This document shows positions 34,233 through 44,146 of a stretch of DNA of 57,974 nt, one piece after another. Numbering within the stretch: the first letter of the stretch is position 1; every line of letters starts with the position of its first letter. The notes below the pieces were generated by a model that saw only the letters and a list, made by a program, of their open reading frames with translations, was not told the origin of the DNA and did no database searches. The position numbers were made by a program, and so were the translations under genes. The stretch is from Desulfovibrio sp. (GTDB taxonomy: Bacteria > Desulfobacterota > Desulfovibrionia > Desulfovibrionales > Desulfovibrionaceae): positions 1 through 57,974 of the forward strand of contig JAITSV010000048.1 of NCBI GenBank assembly GCA_031287575.1, in the 5' to 3' direction.

Positions 34233-36329
34233 ATGTCTTTGACCATCCGCAGCAAACTCATCATCGCCTTTCTCCTGTCCATCGTCGTCGCCATCGGCAG
34301 CGTTTCCGCCGTGGTGTCCATCGAAATCCGGCGCGCCTCGCTGCGCGACTTCGAGGATTCGTCCGGCGCCCAACTGGAACGGGTGAACGACTTCGTCACC
34401 ACCTTCTTCGAGGCGGCCCAGCGCAACGTGGTCTACCTGTCCTCGCTGCCCCGCGTGGTGGACGCCAAGGGGCAGGTGGCCTCGTACGCCGACACCAGGC
34501 AGGACAACAAGCTGCACCATGCCTCGCTCACGCAGGAGGAACAGGCGCTGGCCAAGGTGTTCACCCTGATGGGCAAGGCCAACAACTGGTACGACGAAAT
34601 CTTCATCGGCTACCAGGACGGCGGCTTTCTCAGCCACATCGACGGTTCCGGCGTGCCCGCCGGGTACGACCCGCGCAAGCGCCCGTGGTACAAGGAAGCC
34701 ATGGCCCACTCGGGCGACACCCTGATCAGCAAGGCCTACATGTCCACCACCGGCTATCCGGTGGCCAGTGTCATGAGCAAGGTGCGCGCCGGATCGGGCG
34801 AAATCGTGGGCGTCATGGGCGTGGACATCAACCTTTCCACCCTGACCAAGGTCACCTCCAACCTGCGCATCGGCAAGACCGGCTACGTCATGCTGCTGGA
34901 GGACACCTCGGTCATCCTGTCCGACCCCAGGCACGAGAAGTTCGGCTTCAAGAAGGCCGAGGACACCGGCGTGCCCGCGCTTGCCCAGATCATGAAGCTG
35001 CAGCGCGGCACCTTCGAATCGTCCATGGACGGCACGGACAAGCTGATCACCGTGTTCACCGGCTACCAGGGCTGGAAGCTGGTGGCCGTCATCGACAAGG
35101 CCGAGGTGTACGCCCAGTCGGCCAGCGTGGTGAACTACATTCTGATGGTGGGCGCGGGCATTGCCCTGGCCCTGATGGTGGTGGCCTGGCTGCTGGCCCG
35201 TTCCGTGGCCAACCCGGTGCAGATGCTGGTGGCCGCGTCCGGCCGCGTGGCGGCGGGCGAATTCGACGCCCTGCCCGACGCGCGACACTTCTCGGGCGAA
35301 CTGCTGGACCTGCACGGCAGCCTGCGCGCCATGGTGGGCAACCTGGGCGAACTGCTGGCCACCGGCAAGGCCAAGACCGCCGAGGCCGAGGAACAGACCC
35401 GCAAGGCGGAAACCGCCCTGCGCGAGGCCGAACAGGCCCGCCTGCGTGGCGAGCAGGCCCGCAGGGAAGGTATCCGCCACACGGCGGAGCGGCTGGAAGG
35501 CATCGTGGCCAACGTGCGCAACGCCTCGCACGAACTGGCCGGGCAGGTGGACGAAGCCCGGTCCGGTGCCGAGGTGCAGCGCGCCCGCACGGCGGAAGCC
35601 GCCACCGCCATGGAGCAGATGAACGCATCCGTGCTCGAGGTGGCCGCCAATGCCTCGCGCGCGGCGGAAAGCGCCGAAAGCGCCAGGGCGCAGGCCGAGG
35701 CGGGCGGGGCCATCGTGCGCGACGTGGTGGACAGCATCCGCAAGGTGGACGAGTTCACCCGCGAGATGAGCGGCGGCCTGGGCGACCTGGGCAAGCGGGC
35801 CGAGGGCATCGGCAACATCATGACGGTCATCACCGACATCGCCGACCAGACCAACCTGCTGGCGCTGAACGCCGCCATCGAGGCGGCCCGCGCCGGTGAC
35901 GCGGGGCGCGGATTCGCCGTCGTCGCCGACGAGGTGCGCAAGCTGGCCGAAAAGACCATGACCGCCACCAAGGAAGTGGGCGACGCCATCACCGCCATCC
36001 AGCGCGGCACGCAGGACAACATCACCGGCATGGGCCGCGCGGCGGAAGTGGTGCAGCGCAGCACCGACCTTGCCTCACGGGCGGGCGAGGCACTGGCGCG
36101 CATCGTGTCCATCGTGGAATCCACCGCCGACCAGGTGCGGTCCATAGCAACGGCGTCGGAGCAGCAGTCCGCCGCGTCCGAGCAGATCAACCGGGGCACC
36201 GACGAGGTGAACCGCATCGCTTCGGAAATGGCCGAGGCCATGGCCCAGTCCACCCGCGAGGTGGGCGAACTGGCCCGGCTGTCGTCGGAATTGCAGGACG
36301 TCATCCGCGAACTGAAGGAAGACAGCTAG
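34233..36329 (+). CDS. Methyl-accepting chemotaxis protein with dCache sensor
   Basis: 698 aa. A first membrane helix (about 9-30) is followed by a periplasmic double-Cache domain (about 35-290) with [16 protein letters not shown], then a second helix (about 303-325, [20 protein letters not shown]), a HAMP-like segment and a long coiled coil. The signalling tip reads [38 protein letters not shown] near residues 535-575, the standard CheA/CheW-binding hairpin. No CheR-docking pentapeptide is at the C-terminus. dCache_1 domains bind amino acids, carboxylates or amines; the ligand is not predictable. Confidence 0.95.
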   Translation: MSLTIRSKLIIAFLLSIVVAIGSVSAVVSIEIRRASLRDFEDSSGAQLERVNDFVTTFFEAAQRNVVYLSSLPRVVDAKGQVASYADTRQDNKLHHASLTQEEQALAKVFTLMGKANNWYDEIFIGYQDGGFLSHIDGSGVPAGYDPRKRPWYKEAMAHSGDTLISKAYMSTTGYPVASVMSKVRAGSGEIVGVMGVDINLSTLTKVTSNLRIGKTGYVMLLEDTSVILSDPRHEKFGFKKAEDTGVPALAQIMKLQRGTFESSMDGTDKLITVFTGYQGWKLVAVIDKAEVYAQSASVVNYILMVGAGIALALMVVAWLLARSVANPVQMLVAASGRVAAGEFDALPDARHFSGELLDLHGSLRAMVGNLGELLATGKAKTAEAEEQTRKAETALREAEQARLRGEQARREGIRHTAERLEGIVANVRNASHELAGQVDEARSGAEVQRARTAEAATAMEQMNASVLEVAANASRAAESAESARAQAEAGGAIVRDVVDSIRKVDEFTREMSGGLGDLGKRAEGIGNIMTVITDIADQTNLLALNAAIEAARAGDAGRGFAVVADEVRKLAEKTMTATKEVGDAITAIQRGTQDNITGMGRAAEVVQRSTDLASRAGEALARIVSIVESTADQVRSIATASEQQSAASEQINRGTDEVNRIASEMAEAMAQSTREVGELARLSSELQDVIRELKEDS

Positions 36330-36366
36330 GCAGAGGACCTTCAATCTGCCCCTGACGCAAGACACG

Positions 36367-36396
36367 GCGCCCCGGCATCACCCGATGCCGGGGCGC
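36367..36396 (+). terminator. Strong hairpin after the chemoreceptor gene
   Basis: A 13-bp stem GCGCCCCGGCATC/GATGCCGGGGCGC closes on ACCC, 37 nt after the stop, followed only by TTCG. The rest of the 421-bp gap to 36750 holds a 9-bp repeat run and no gene I can support. Confidence 0.55.
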
Positions 36397-36467
36397 TTCG
36401 CGTCTCCGGGCACATGGCGCGTACGGGTGCGGTGGGGCACCCGGGGGACCGCCGGGCCGGTTTTCCC

Positions 36468-36494
36468 GGCCTGTCTGGTTTGTCTGGCCTGCCC
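36468..36494. repeat. Three 9-bp tandem repeats
   Basis: GGCCTGTCT, GGTTTGTCT and GGCCTGCCC in a row, in the non-coding gap between the chemoreceptor and the MBL-fold gene. Confidence 0.7.
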
Positions 36495-36750
36495 CCCATT
36501 TCCCACCAAAACGGGAGGAAATCGTGACAACCGGGGCCGAAGTGCTTACTCTCTGCCCCGTGGCAAGGTGCGCCCCTTCCGGCAGTGCCTCCATGGACCG
36601 CAACGGCCCACGGATGCACGACAAGTTCCGAAGGCCATCATGCGCCGCCATTGGCCGGACGCATGTGGGACGCGCCCGGCACCCCGCCCGGCCGCACGCT
36701 TGCCGTGGGTCCGGGCGTCTTCCGGCAACCGTCAGCACGCGAGGCGTCGC

Positions 36751-37497
36751 ATGAAGTACCGCATCCACCCCATCGTCATGGGTTCCAAGGTGTTCGACAA
36801 GGGCATGATGACCTACCAGCACGACTACGGCACGCCCTACACCATCCCCATCTACACCTGGTACATCGAGGGCGGCGACAAGCGCATCCTGGTGGACACC
36901 GGCGAGCTGAACCCCATCGTCTCGCCCGACCGCGAGGCGGCCCTGGGTGGCAAGATATACACCTTCGAGGCGGGGCTGGCCAAATTCGGCCTCACCCCGG
37001 CGGACATCGACGTGGTCATCCACACCCACCTGCACAACGACCACTGCGAAAACGACTACAAGTGCGAAAACGCGGAAATCTGGGTGCACGAAAAGGAACT
37101 GGAATCCATCCATAACCCGCATCCGCTGGATTTCCGCTACCTTGAAGACTACATCAGCGACGTGGAAGACAACGGCCAGTTACGCGTGATCACGGAAGAA
37201 GAGCGCGAAATCCTGCCCGGCATCCGCGTGGTGCACACCCCGGTGCACACCGAGGGCGGCCTGACCGTGTTCGTGGACACGGAACAGGGCACCGCCGCCA
37301 TCACCGGGTTCTGCATCATCGACGAGAACATGAACCCGCCCGCCGCCATCCGGGGCATGGAGATGGAGGTCATTCCTCCCGGCACCTGCATCAACCCCAA
37401 GCAGGGCTACGACATCATGCTCAAGGTGAAGGAAGCGGCGGACATCGTCATTCCGCTGCACGAACCGCGCTTTGCCCGCATGGAGACCATCGGCTGA
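36751..37497 (+). CDS. Metallo-beta-lactamase-fold hydrolase, N-acyl homoserine lactonase-like
   Basis: 248 aa. The di-zinc motif HTHLHNDHCEND lies near residue 91, with the downstream metal ligands in VVHTPVHTEGG near 163 and the C-terminal IPLHEPRF. The N-terminal IPIYTWYIEGGDKRILVDTG is the AttM/AiiA-type beginning of quorum-quenching lactonases, but the same build is used by other hydrolases. The start at 36751 follows GAGG. It stands alone with no luxI/luxR nearby, so the lactonase function is only a family-based guess. Confidence 0.85.
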   Translation: MKYRIHPIVMGSKVFDKGMMTYQHDYGTPYTIPIYTWYIEGGDKRILVDTGELNPIVSPDREAALGGKIYTFEAGLAKFGLTPADIDVVIHTHLHNDHCENDYKCENAEIWVHEKELESIHNPHPLDFRYLEDYISDVEDNGQLRVITEEEREILPGIRVVHTPVHTEGGLTVFVDTEQGTAAITGFCIIDENMNPPAAIRGMEMEVIPPGTCINPKQGYDIMLKVKEAADIVIPLHEPRFARMETIG

Positions 37498-37675
37498 CCA
37501 GGCGCCGCCCCGCGCGGCGCACCGCACGCGGCCATGCCGCCAGACGGCGCCCGGCAACGGCGCCACGTACCACCGGACACCACCCGACACTGCCCGACAG
37601 GACACCGGACACGGCGCGCCGTTCCCGCGCCCGCTCCGCCGCACCTGAATGCCGGAACATCCACAGGAGCCGCAC

Positions 37676-38122
37676 ATGACCATGAAGTTCATCGACGTCG
37701 CCTTCAACGGCGGCATGAAGATCGACGCCATACTCCACCCTGTCGTCACGGGCGACGCCGCCGTGTCGGGCACCCCCGCCCCCGCGTCCACCGTCATCCA
37801 CACCGACCAGCCGGTGAAGGACGGCGGCGACGGCACCGCCCCCACCCCGTTCGAACTGTTCCTGGCCTCGCTGGCCACCTGCGCGGGCGTGTACGCCCAG
37901 CGCTTCTGCGAGGCGCGCAAGATTTCCACGGAAGGGCTGGGCATTCGCGTGGGCTGCGAATTCGCGCCCAAGGGGTTTCAGGTCACCCGCATGACCTTCG
38001 TGGTCACCCCGCCGCAGGGCTTTCCCGGCGAATACCGCGATGCGCTGGTGCGTGCCGTGGAACTGTGCACCGTGAAGAAGCACATCATGACGCCGCCTGC
38101 CTTCGAGGTGGTGCTGGCGTAG
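37676..38122 (+). CDS. OsmC-family peroxiredoxin-like protein
   Basis: 148 aa. The two reactive-position cysteines are in ASLATCAGVYAQRFCEAR near residue 67 (the first Cys) and AVELCTVKKHIMTPP near 133. DGTAPTPFELFLASLATC is the OsmC entry motif. OsmC/Ohr proteins reduce organic hydroperoxides through these cysteines; this one is of the shorter YhfA-like group whose role is less clear. The start has AGGAG 7 nt upstream. A palindromic repeat element begins 8 bp after the stop codon. Confidence 0.88.
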   Translation: MTMKFIDVAFNGGMKIDAILHPVVTGDAAVSGTPAPASTVIHTDQPVKDGGDGTAPTPFELFLASLATCAGVYAQRFCEARKISTEGLGIRVGCEFAPKGFQVTRMTFVVTPPQGFPGEYRDALVRAVELCTVKKHIMTPPAFEVVLA

Positions 38123-38130
38123 GCACCTCA

Positions 38131-38256
38131 CGCCATGGTCCTTTTGCTCTCTGCCTGCGTCAGACCAGCCTTTTTATTCCGGTCGAATACGACAAAAGTA
38201 TACTCCCTCCATAAAAAAGCAGTCTTCCTTGGCAGAGAACAAAAATCCTCATGGCG
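38131..38256 (+). repeat. Palindromic element, copy 2 of 3
   Basis: 126 bp, starting 8 bp after the osmC-like stop. Outer stem CGCCATG/CATGGCG; then the conserved internal loop, TTTT/AAAA with the C.A mismatch; second stem CTCTGCC/GGCAGAG; third stem TTTTTAT/ATAAAAA; apical ATAC-GACAAAA-GTAT. All three variable stems differ from copy 1, and both sides change together. It is on the plus strand, like the gene it follows. Confidence 0.85.
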
Positions 38257-38304
38257 CCCCACCCTTGCCTGTCAACGACTCGCCATCTGTTTCACCTGTA
38301 ATCG

Positions 38305-38338
38305 CAGCGCCGTGGTCCGCCACGGCGCTGTCGTTTTT
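38305..38338 (+). terminator. Rho-independent terminator upstream of pgl
   Basis: CAGCGCCGTGG pairs perfectly with CCACGGCGCTG around TCCG, followed by TCGTTTTT. It probably ends the osmC-like transcript after it has run through the palindromic element. Confidence 0.78.
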
Positions 38339-38519
38339 GCGAAAAAGCCGTGCGGCATGATGCTCCTGCCGGGCGGCATTCCCCTCCTTTGCCCATTCCC
38401 ACGCGGGCGGTCCTGTGGCAGATTCGTCATGCCCAACATATCCACCATGGGGAGCAGTTCCGCCCCGCGTATCGCCCCGCAACGAACCGCCAACCAGAAT
38501 CGCCGCCACCGGAGCCGCC

Positions 38520-39257
<738 letters not shown>

Positions 39258-39456
39258 TTCAACGCGTTCTTTCGCCCGCTGGCTCCGTCAAACGCGCCTG
39301 CCATTACGGTCACATACGACAAGAGCGCGATGCGGTCGCCATCCGAAATGTTCGAGAACTCACATGACGGCTGCCGCATGCTCCCTTCATGGCCGCCACG
39401 TTTTCCTTGCCGGCGGACAAAATCCCTGCGTTGAACAAGGTTGTACCGCAACCGGG

Positions 39457-40299
39457 TCAGTCTTCAGCAGGCGGCAGCACGTCCACCAGCGCCTCACCGG
39501 CGGCCATGTCGATGACGGCGGCCATGAACGCGGCGGAGTGCTCCACGGGCAGCCCGATGATGCACTCCACGTCGGCCCCGTGCACTTCGGACAGGATGGC
39601 CGCCTCGTACGCGGGCAGCAGCCGCCGCAGGGCTCCGGCCCTGCCGTGGGCCAGCACCACGGACACCCGCGCGGGCACGATGCGCTGACGCAGGGGCAGG
39701 CCGTCCAGCCCCAGCCGGGCCATGGCCGCATAGGCCCGCACCAGCCCGCCGGTGCCCAGCTTGACCCCGCCGAAATATCGTGTCACCACCGCCGCCACCT
39801 CGCCCACGCCGCCGTGCAGCAGTTGTTGCAACATGGGACGCCCGGCGGTGCCGTGGGGTTCGCCGTCGTCACTGCACCCGATGCGGGCCGTGTCGCCCGG
39901 CGGCCCGGCGGCAAAGGCCCAGCAGTTGTGGGTGGCATCGGCGAATTCGGTGCGCACCGCCTCTATGAAGGCCCGCGCCGTGGCCGTGTCCGGCGCGTGG
40001 GCCACGCTGACGATGAACCGGCTGCGCTTGATGGAATCTTCCCGCCGGTACACACCCCCGGCAAACCCGGTACCGCGCACCATTTCCGCCCCCGGCGCCA
40101 AGCCCTCCGGGCCTGCCGCGTCCGGGCTGCCCGACTGGCCGGACAGGAAGGGCACCGGGTAGCGGGCGGGAGCGGGCCGCCCCGCGGCAGGTGCGGATTC
40201 GCCCGTTGCGGATCCAGTTCCCGGCGCGGCCCCGGATGGGGTACCAGAGGGGGTACCAGAGGGGGCACCGGAGGGGGTAGAGGTACGCTGGTCGGTCAT
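39457..40299 (-). CDS. YigZ/IMPACT (UPF0029) family protein
   Basis: 280 aa. The IMPACT domain spans about residues 80-195: IKRSRFIVSVAHA, ATHNCWAFAAG, CSDDGEPHGTAGRPMLQQL and TRYFGGVKLGTGGLVRAY. A C-terminal EF-G domain V-like region follows. The family is linked to translation control. The first 75 residues are low complexity, with four-residue PSGT repeats from 12-bp units. A second in-frame ATG at 40083 (MVRGTGFAGGV) lies where normal family members begin, so the true start is uncertain. It is convergent with pgl. Confidence 0.88.
   Translation of the reverse strand: MTDQRTSTPSGAPSGTPSGTPSGAAPGTGSATGESAPAAGRPAPARYPVPFLSGQSGSPDAAGPEGLAPGAEMVRGTGFAGGVYRREDSIKRSRFIVSVAHAPDTATARAFIEAVRTEFADATHNCWAFAAGPPGDTARIGCSDDGEPHGTAGRPMLQQLLHGGVGEVAAVVTRYFGGVKLGTGGLVRAYAAMARLGLDGLPLRQRIVPARVSVVLAHGRAGALRRLLPAYEAAILSEVHGADVECIIGLPVEHSAAFMAAVIDMAAGEALVDVLPPAED
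40241..40276 (-). repeat. 12-bp tandem repeats at the start of the YigZ-like gene
   Basis: GTACCAGAGGGG twice and GCACCGGAGGGG once on the plus strand, encoding PSGT/PSGA repeats in the minus-strand protein. The reading frame is preserved whatever the copy number. Confidence 0.88.
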
Positions 40300-40452
40300 G
40301 GACTCCGGCTGTAGCCGCCCGCCCGTGGCGGGTCAAGGTACTGGTCAGGGTGTCTCAAGATGCCGTCGATACACCGCTCGGGCACACCGTGCCCGTAACG
40401 ACCCCGCACTCCAACATTTCACCCGTCGCCCCCGGCAACCACCTAATTCACC

Positions 40453-43041
40453 ATGTCCAAGACCCTGATCATCGCGGAAAAACCCTCCGTCGCGCGCGAA
40501 CTGGCCCCCCTGGTGGGCGCCACGCAGCGCCGGGCGGGCTTTCTGGAAGGGCCGGACCATCTGGTCAGCTGGGCCGTGGGGCACCTTGTGGGCATTGCCG
40601 AGCCGGAAGAGCAGGACCCGGCCTGGGCGGGCCGCTGGACCCTGGACCAGTTGCCCATGCTGCCGCCGCGCTTTCGGCTGCGGGTGCTGCCGGAAACGGC
40701 GGACCAGTTCGCCGTGCTGCGCCGCCTGCTGACCGACGAGCGCGTTACCGGCGTCATCAACGCCACCGACGCCGGGCGCGAGGGCGAGCTGATCTTTCGG
40801 CGCATCTACCTGACGGCCGAATGCGCCAAACCGGTGCGCCGCCTGTGGGCCAGCGACATGACCGAAGAAGGCCTGCGCAAGAGCCTGGCCCGGCTGCTGC
40901 CCGACGCGGAAAAGCGCAACCTGGGGCTGGCCTCCTTTGCCAGGGCCGAGGCCGACTGGCTGGTGGGCATGAACTATTCGCGCCTGTTCACGGTAAAGAC
41001 CGGCGGCCTTGTCTCCGTGGGGCGCGTGCAGACCCCGGTGCTGTGCCTGCTCACCGCCCGCCGCCGGGAAATCGAACAGTTCGTGCCGCAGGATTTCTGG
41101 ACCGTGGAAGGGGTGTTCACCCCCGGCGGCAAAGGGCGCGCCGCGCAGGGCGGCGAGGCAGCCCCCGATGCCTCACCGGGCGCGACAGCCGATGCTTCGC
41201 CCGATGCGTCACCGGGCACGCCCCCCGCTTCCGACGCGACTTCCCCCGCCTCCGGCACGACTTCCCCCGCCTCCGACGCGCCGGACGCCTTCCCCGCCGT
41301 ATGGCACCGCCCGCCGGAACTGCGCGAAACCCGCGTGGACAGCGAGGACGAGGCCTCGGCCATCGCCGACGCCTGCACCGGACGCGAAGGCGTGGTGGAA
41401 TCGGTGGCCAGCAAGGCGGGCAGCCAGCAGCCGCCCCTGCCCTTCGACCTGACCACCCTGCAGCGGGAGGCCAACACCCGCTTCGGCCTCTCCGCCAAGG
41501 ACACCCTGGCCCACGCCCAGGCACTGTACGAAACGCACAAGCTGATCACTTACCCGCGTACCGATTCCCGCCACCTGACCAAGGAACTGTTCGCGGAAAT
41601 CCTCAACCACTTCCGGGCCATCCACCACCTGTACCCGGACGAGACCATGCTGGCGGTCGCGCGCATCAAGTCCGGCAAGATCAAATTCCCCTGCGTGGAC
41701 GACCGCAAGGTCACCGACCACCACGCCATCATCCCCACCGCCCGCAAGGGCGACCCGGTCCGCCTCTCGCAGGCGGAACGGCAGATCTACGAGATGATCT
41801 GCCGCCGGTTCATCGCCGCCTTCTGCGCCGAGGCCAGGTTCGCCACCTCCACTATTACGGTGAAGGTGGGCGAGCATGCCTTCATCGCGCGGGGCAAGGT
41901 GTTCAAGGAAAAGGGCTGGCTGGCCGTGGAGCCGTGGCGCGCGGCGGAAGACACCCCCCTGCCCCCCCTGCGCAAGGGCGCCAGGCTGCACACGGACGAC
42001 ATCCGCCGGGTGACGCGCCAGACCAAGGCCCCGGCGCACTACACCGATGCTTCGCTGCTGGCGGCCATGGAAACCGCCGGCAAGCTGGTGGAGGACGAGG
42101 AACTGCGCCAGGCCATGAAGGAACGCGGCCTCGGCACCCCGGCCACCCGCGCCCAGGTCATCGAAACGCTGCTCCAGCGCGGCTATGTGGGCAGGCACGG
42201 CAAGCGGCTGATTGCCAGCGACCGGGGCATGCAGGTGGCCGAGGTCATCGAGGCGCTGCTGCCCGACGTGGCCTCGCCCGAGCTGACCGGCACATGGGAA
42301 AAGGCCCTCAAGGACATGGAGGCGGGCACCGCCACCTACCCGCAGTTCATGCACGGGATACGCGAAAGCGTGTGGAACGGCGTGCACCGCATCAAGCGGA
42401 TGGGCGGGCGCAACCTGGACCGTTTGCTGGACACGGCGTCCGAACGGTACGCCCGCACGCCCGACGGTCTGTGCCCCCTGTGCGGCGGCGAGGTGCGCGA
42501 AACCCCGCGCGGCTGGGCCTGCACCGGGCAGCCGCCCGCCAAAAAGCGAGGCAAGGCGGCGGCAAATGGGGACGACGACGCCGGGCAGGACGTCGCGCGC
42601 GCCAAACGCGGCGCGAAAAAGACCGGCGCGCCAAACGGAGAGCCAAACGCCGCCGTGAACGGAGAAGCAGACGGCGGGACGTCGCCGGTCACCAACAATG
42701 GCGGCCGCTGTCCGTTCATCCTCTGGCGCACCTCCTTCGGGCGCGAACTGGACGAACCCACCGCGCGCGAACTGCTGGGCACCGGGCGCACCGCGCAGGC
42801 CATGGACTTTACCTCGCGCCAGGGCAAACCGTTCCGGGCGCATCTGGTGTTGAAGGGGGGCCGCCTGCGCCCCGAATTCGTGCCGGACGGGCCACGTTCG
42901 GCCCAGGCCAGAATGCCGGAACAGGAAACGCCGGGGTCAGCTGCCGCACCGGCGGCGGAAACCCCGTCGCGCCCCGATGACGTTGCACCCAACGGTGAAG
43001 CCCCCGGCATGCCCGAAACCATCCCCTCCATCGACAGCTAG
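40453..43041 (+). CDS. topB: Type IA DNA topoisomerase (TopB, topoisomerase III type)
   Basis: 862 aa. Relaxes or decatenates DNA by single-strand passage. The Toprim domain starts at MSKTLIIAEKPSVARELA and contains NATDAGREGELIFRRIY near residue 105. The catalytic tyrosine is in LITYPRTDSRHL near 367. RGLGTPATRAQVIETLLQRGYV follows near 560, and a zinc-finger-like CPLCGGEVRETPRGWACTG near 677. A 55-residue Ala/Pro/Ser/Thr/Asp repeat insertion (about 227-282) interrupts the fold between Toprim and the next domain, and another low-complexity stretch follows the zinc finger. A second type IA enzyme (TopA) is presumably elsewhere. Confidence 0.93.
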   Translation: MSKTLIIAEKPSVARELAPLVGATQRRAGFLEGPDHLVSWAVGHLVGIAEPEEQDPAWAGRWTLDQLPMLPPRFRLRVLPETADQFAVLRRLLTDERVTGVINATDAGREGELIFRRIYLTAECAKPVRRLWASDMTEEGLRKSLARLLPDAEKRNLGLASFARAEADWLVGMNYSRLFTVKTGGLVSVGRVQTPVLCLLTARRREIEQFVPQDFWTVEGVFTPGGKGRAAQGGEAAPDASPGATADASPDASPGTPPASDATSPASGTTSPASDAPDAFPAVWHRPPELRETRVDSEDEASAIADACTGREGVVESVASKAGSQQPPLPFDLTTLQREANTRFGLSAKDTLAHAQALYETHKLITYPRTDSRHLTKELFAEILNHFRAIHHLYPDETMLAVARIKSGKIKFPCVDDRKVTDHHAIIPTARKGDPVRLSQAERQIYEMICRRFIAAFCAEARFATSTITVKVGEHAFIARGKVFKEKGWLAVEPWRAAEDTPLPPLRKGARLHTDDIRRVTRQTKAPAHYTDASLLAAMETAGKLVEDEELRQAMKERGLGTPATRAQVIETLLQRGYVGRHGKRLIASDRGMQVAEVIEALLPDVASPELTGTWEKALKDMEAGTATYPQFMHGIRESVWNGVHRIKRMGGRNLDRLLDTASERYARTPDGLCPLCGGEVRETPRGWACTGQPPAKKRGKAAANGDDDAGQDVARAKRGAKKTGAPNGEPNAAVNGEADGGTSPVTNNGGRCPFILWRTSFGRELDEPTARELLGTGRTAQAMDFTSRQGKPFRAHLVLKGGRLRPEFVPDGPRSAQARMPEQETPGSAAAPAAETPSRPDDVAPNGEAPGMPETIPSIDS

Positions 43042-43137
43042 CTCCGGCATCCCCCGCCTTTCCGATGCGCCCGATCCCGGCATGCACCATGCCGGGCAGC
43101 CCTGGCGTGCCGCACCGCCACGCCGCCACACTGCTGT

Positions 43138-43177
43138 CCGTGCCCATCCGTGCCCATCCGTGCCTATCCGTGCCCCT
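43138..43177. repeat. Four 10-bp tandem repeats (CCGTGCCCAT)
   Basis: CCGTGCCCAT twice, then CCGTGCCTAT and CCGTGCCCCT, in the 397-bp gap between topB and rubrerythrin. Apart from this and the rubrerythrin promoter region I see nothing in the gap. Confidence 0.88.
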
Positions 43178-43357
43178 CTGGATTCTTCTGTGTCCGTTCG
43201 GACACTCCCCCCTGTCTCTTCCCGCCCCCTTCAGGCCAGACCCCGCGATCCCACCGGCCCGGCCCTTATCTTCCGTTTTTTGCGCCCGCACCTTCCCCCG
43301 TTCGGTCCCATGGCGTATGGTCTGAACGATTTCTTTCCACAAACTTCAAAAAAGTGC

Positions 43358-43386
43358 TTTACAAGTCCATGGATGGCATCTAAATA
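43358..43386 (+). promoter_or_regulatory. Sigma-70-type promoter of rubrerythrin
   Basis: TTTACA, a 17-bp spacer, then TAAATA, in an AT-rich island just before the gene. Transcription would start near 43393, inside the inverted repeat described next. Confidence 0.68.
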
Positions 43387-43407
43387 GGAATTGTTCCTGA
43401 CAAGGAA
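43386..43407. promoter_or_regulatory. Operator-like repeat overlapping the rubrerythrin promoter
   Basis: AGGAA-TTG-TTCCT-GACA-AGGAA: three alternating half-sites that make two overlapping inverted repeats. The first directly abuts the -10 box. A repressor here would block initiation. The word does not match the PerR box I know (TTATAATnATTATAA). Confidence 0.45.
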
Positions 43408-43438
43408 CCCCACACCGAAACCAACAAGGAGCATATCG

Positions 43439-43933
43439 ATGAGCAAGACCCACGAGAACATGATGGCGGCCTTTGCCGGTGAATCCCAGGCCAACCGCAA
43501 GTACCTTGCCTTCGCCAAGCAGGCCGACAAGGAAGGTATGCCCCAGGTCGCCAAACTGTTCCGCGCCGCCGCCGAGGCGGAAACCATCCACGCCCACGGC
43601 CACCTGCGCAACGCGGGCAAGATCGGTTCCACCCTCGACAACCTCAAGTCCGCCATCGACGGCGAAACCTACGAATTCACCAAGATGTACCCGCAGATGA
43701 TCGCCGAGGCCGAAGCCGAAGGCGAAAAGGTGCCCGCCCGCTACTTCGGCTGGGCCAACGCCGTGGAAGAGGTGCACGCCAACCTCTACAAGAAGGCGCT
43801 GGAAAACCCCTCCGCCCTGGCCGACGTGGACTACTACGTCTGTTCCGTGTGCGGCTACACCCACGAGGGCCCGCACGACGACAAGTGCCCCATCTGCAAC
43901 GCCGCGGCGTCCGCGTTCTACAAGGTCGCGTAG
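43439..43933 (+). CDS. rbr: Rubrerythrin
   Basis: 164 aa. Reduces hydrogen peroxide in anaerobes. The four-helix diiron domain has the ligands in FAGESQANRKYLAFAKQA near residue 15, AAEAETIHAHGHL near 45, AEAEGEKVPARYFGWANAVEEVHANLY near 95-125. The C-terminal rubredoxin-like FeS4 site is CSVCGYTHEGPHDDKCPIC near 135-155. The start has AAGGAG. It has its own promoter, operator-like repeat and terminator, so it is monocistronic. Confidence 0.96.
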   Translation: MSKTHENMMAAFAGESQANRKYLAFAKQADKEGMPQVAKLFRAAAEAETIHAHGHLRNAGKIGSTLDNLKSAIDGETYEFTKMYPQMIAEAEAEGEKVPARYFGWANAVEEVHANLYKKALENPSALADVDYYVCSVCGYTHEGPHDDKCPICNAAASAFYKVA

Positions 43934-43986
43934 CCCGTATTCCACAAGGTGACCCTCCGCTCCCTGCGCGGGCGGCGCACCCTTTC

Positions 43987-44019
43987 GGAGGGCTCTGGTG
44001 TGCATCACCGGGGCCCTCC
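43987..44019 (+). terminator. Hairpin after rubrerythrin
   Basis: GGAGGGCTCTGGTG pairs with CACCGGGGCCCTCC (14 bp, two G.T pairs) around TGCAT, 53 nt after the stop; weak T-tract (GTCATTTG). Confidence 0.55.
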
Positions 44020-44146
44020 CGTCATTTGCGTGTTCGAGCCCGGCGCGCCCGTTGGCCTGCCGCGTTCGGCCCTGACGCCCTCGACACCGTGCGGTGGGTG
44101 CAGTATCCCGGCTCATGCGCACCCGCTTCTCCGCTCCGGGATACCC

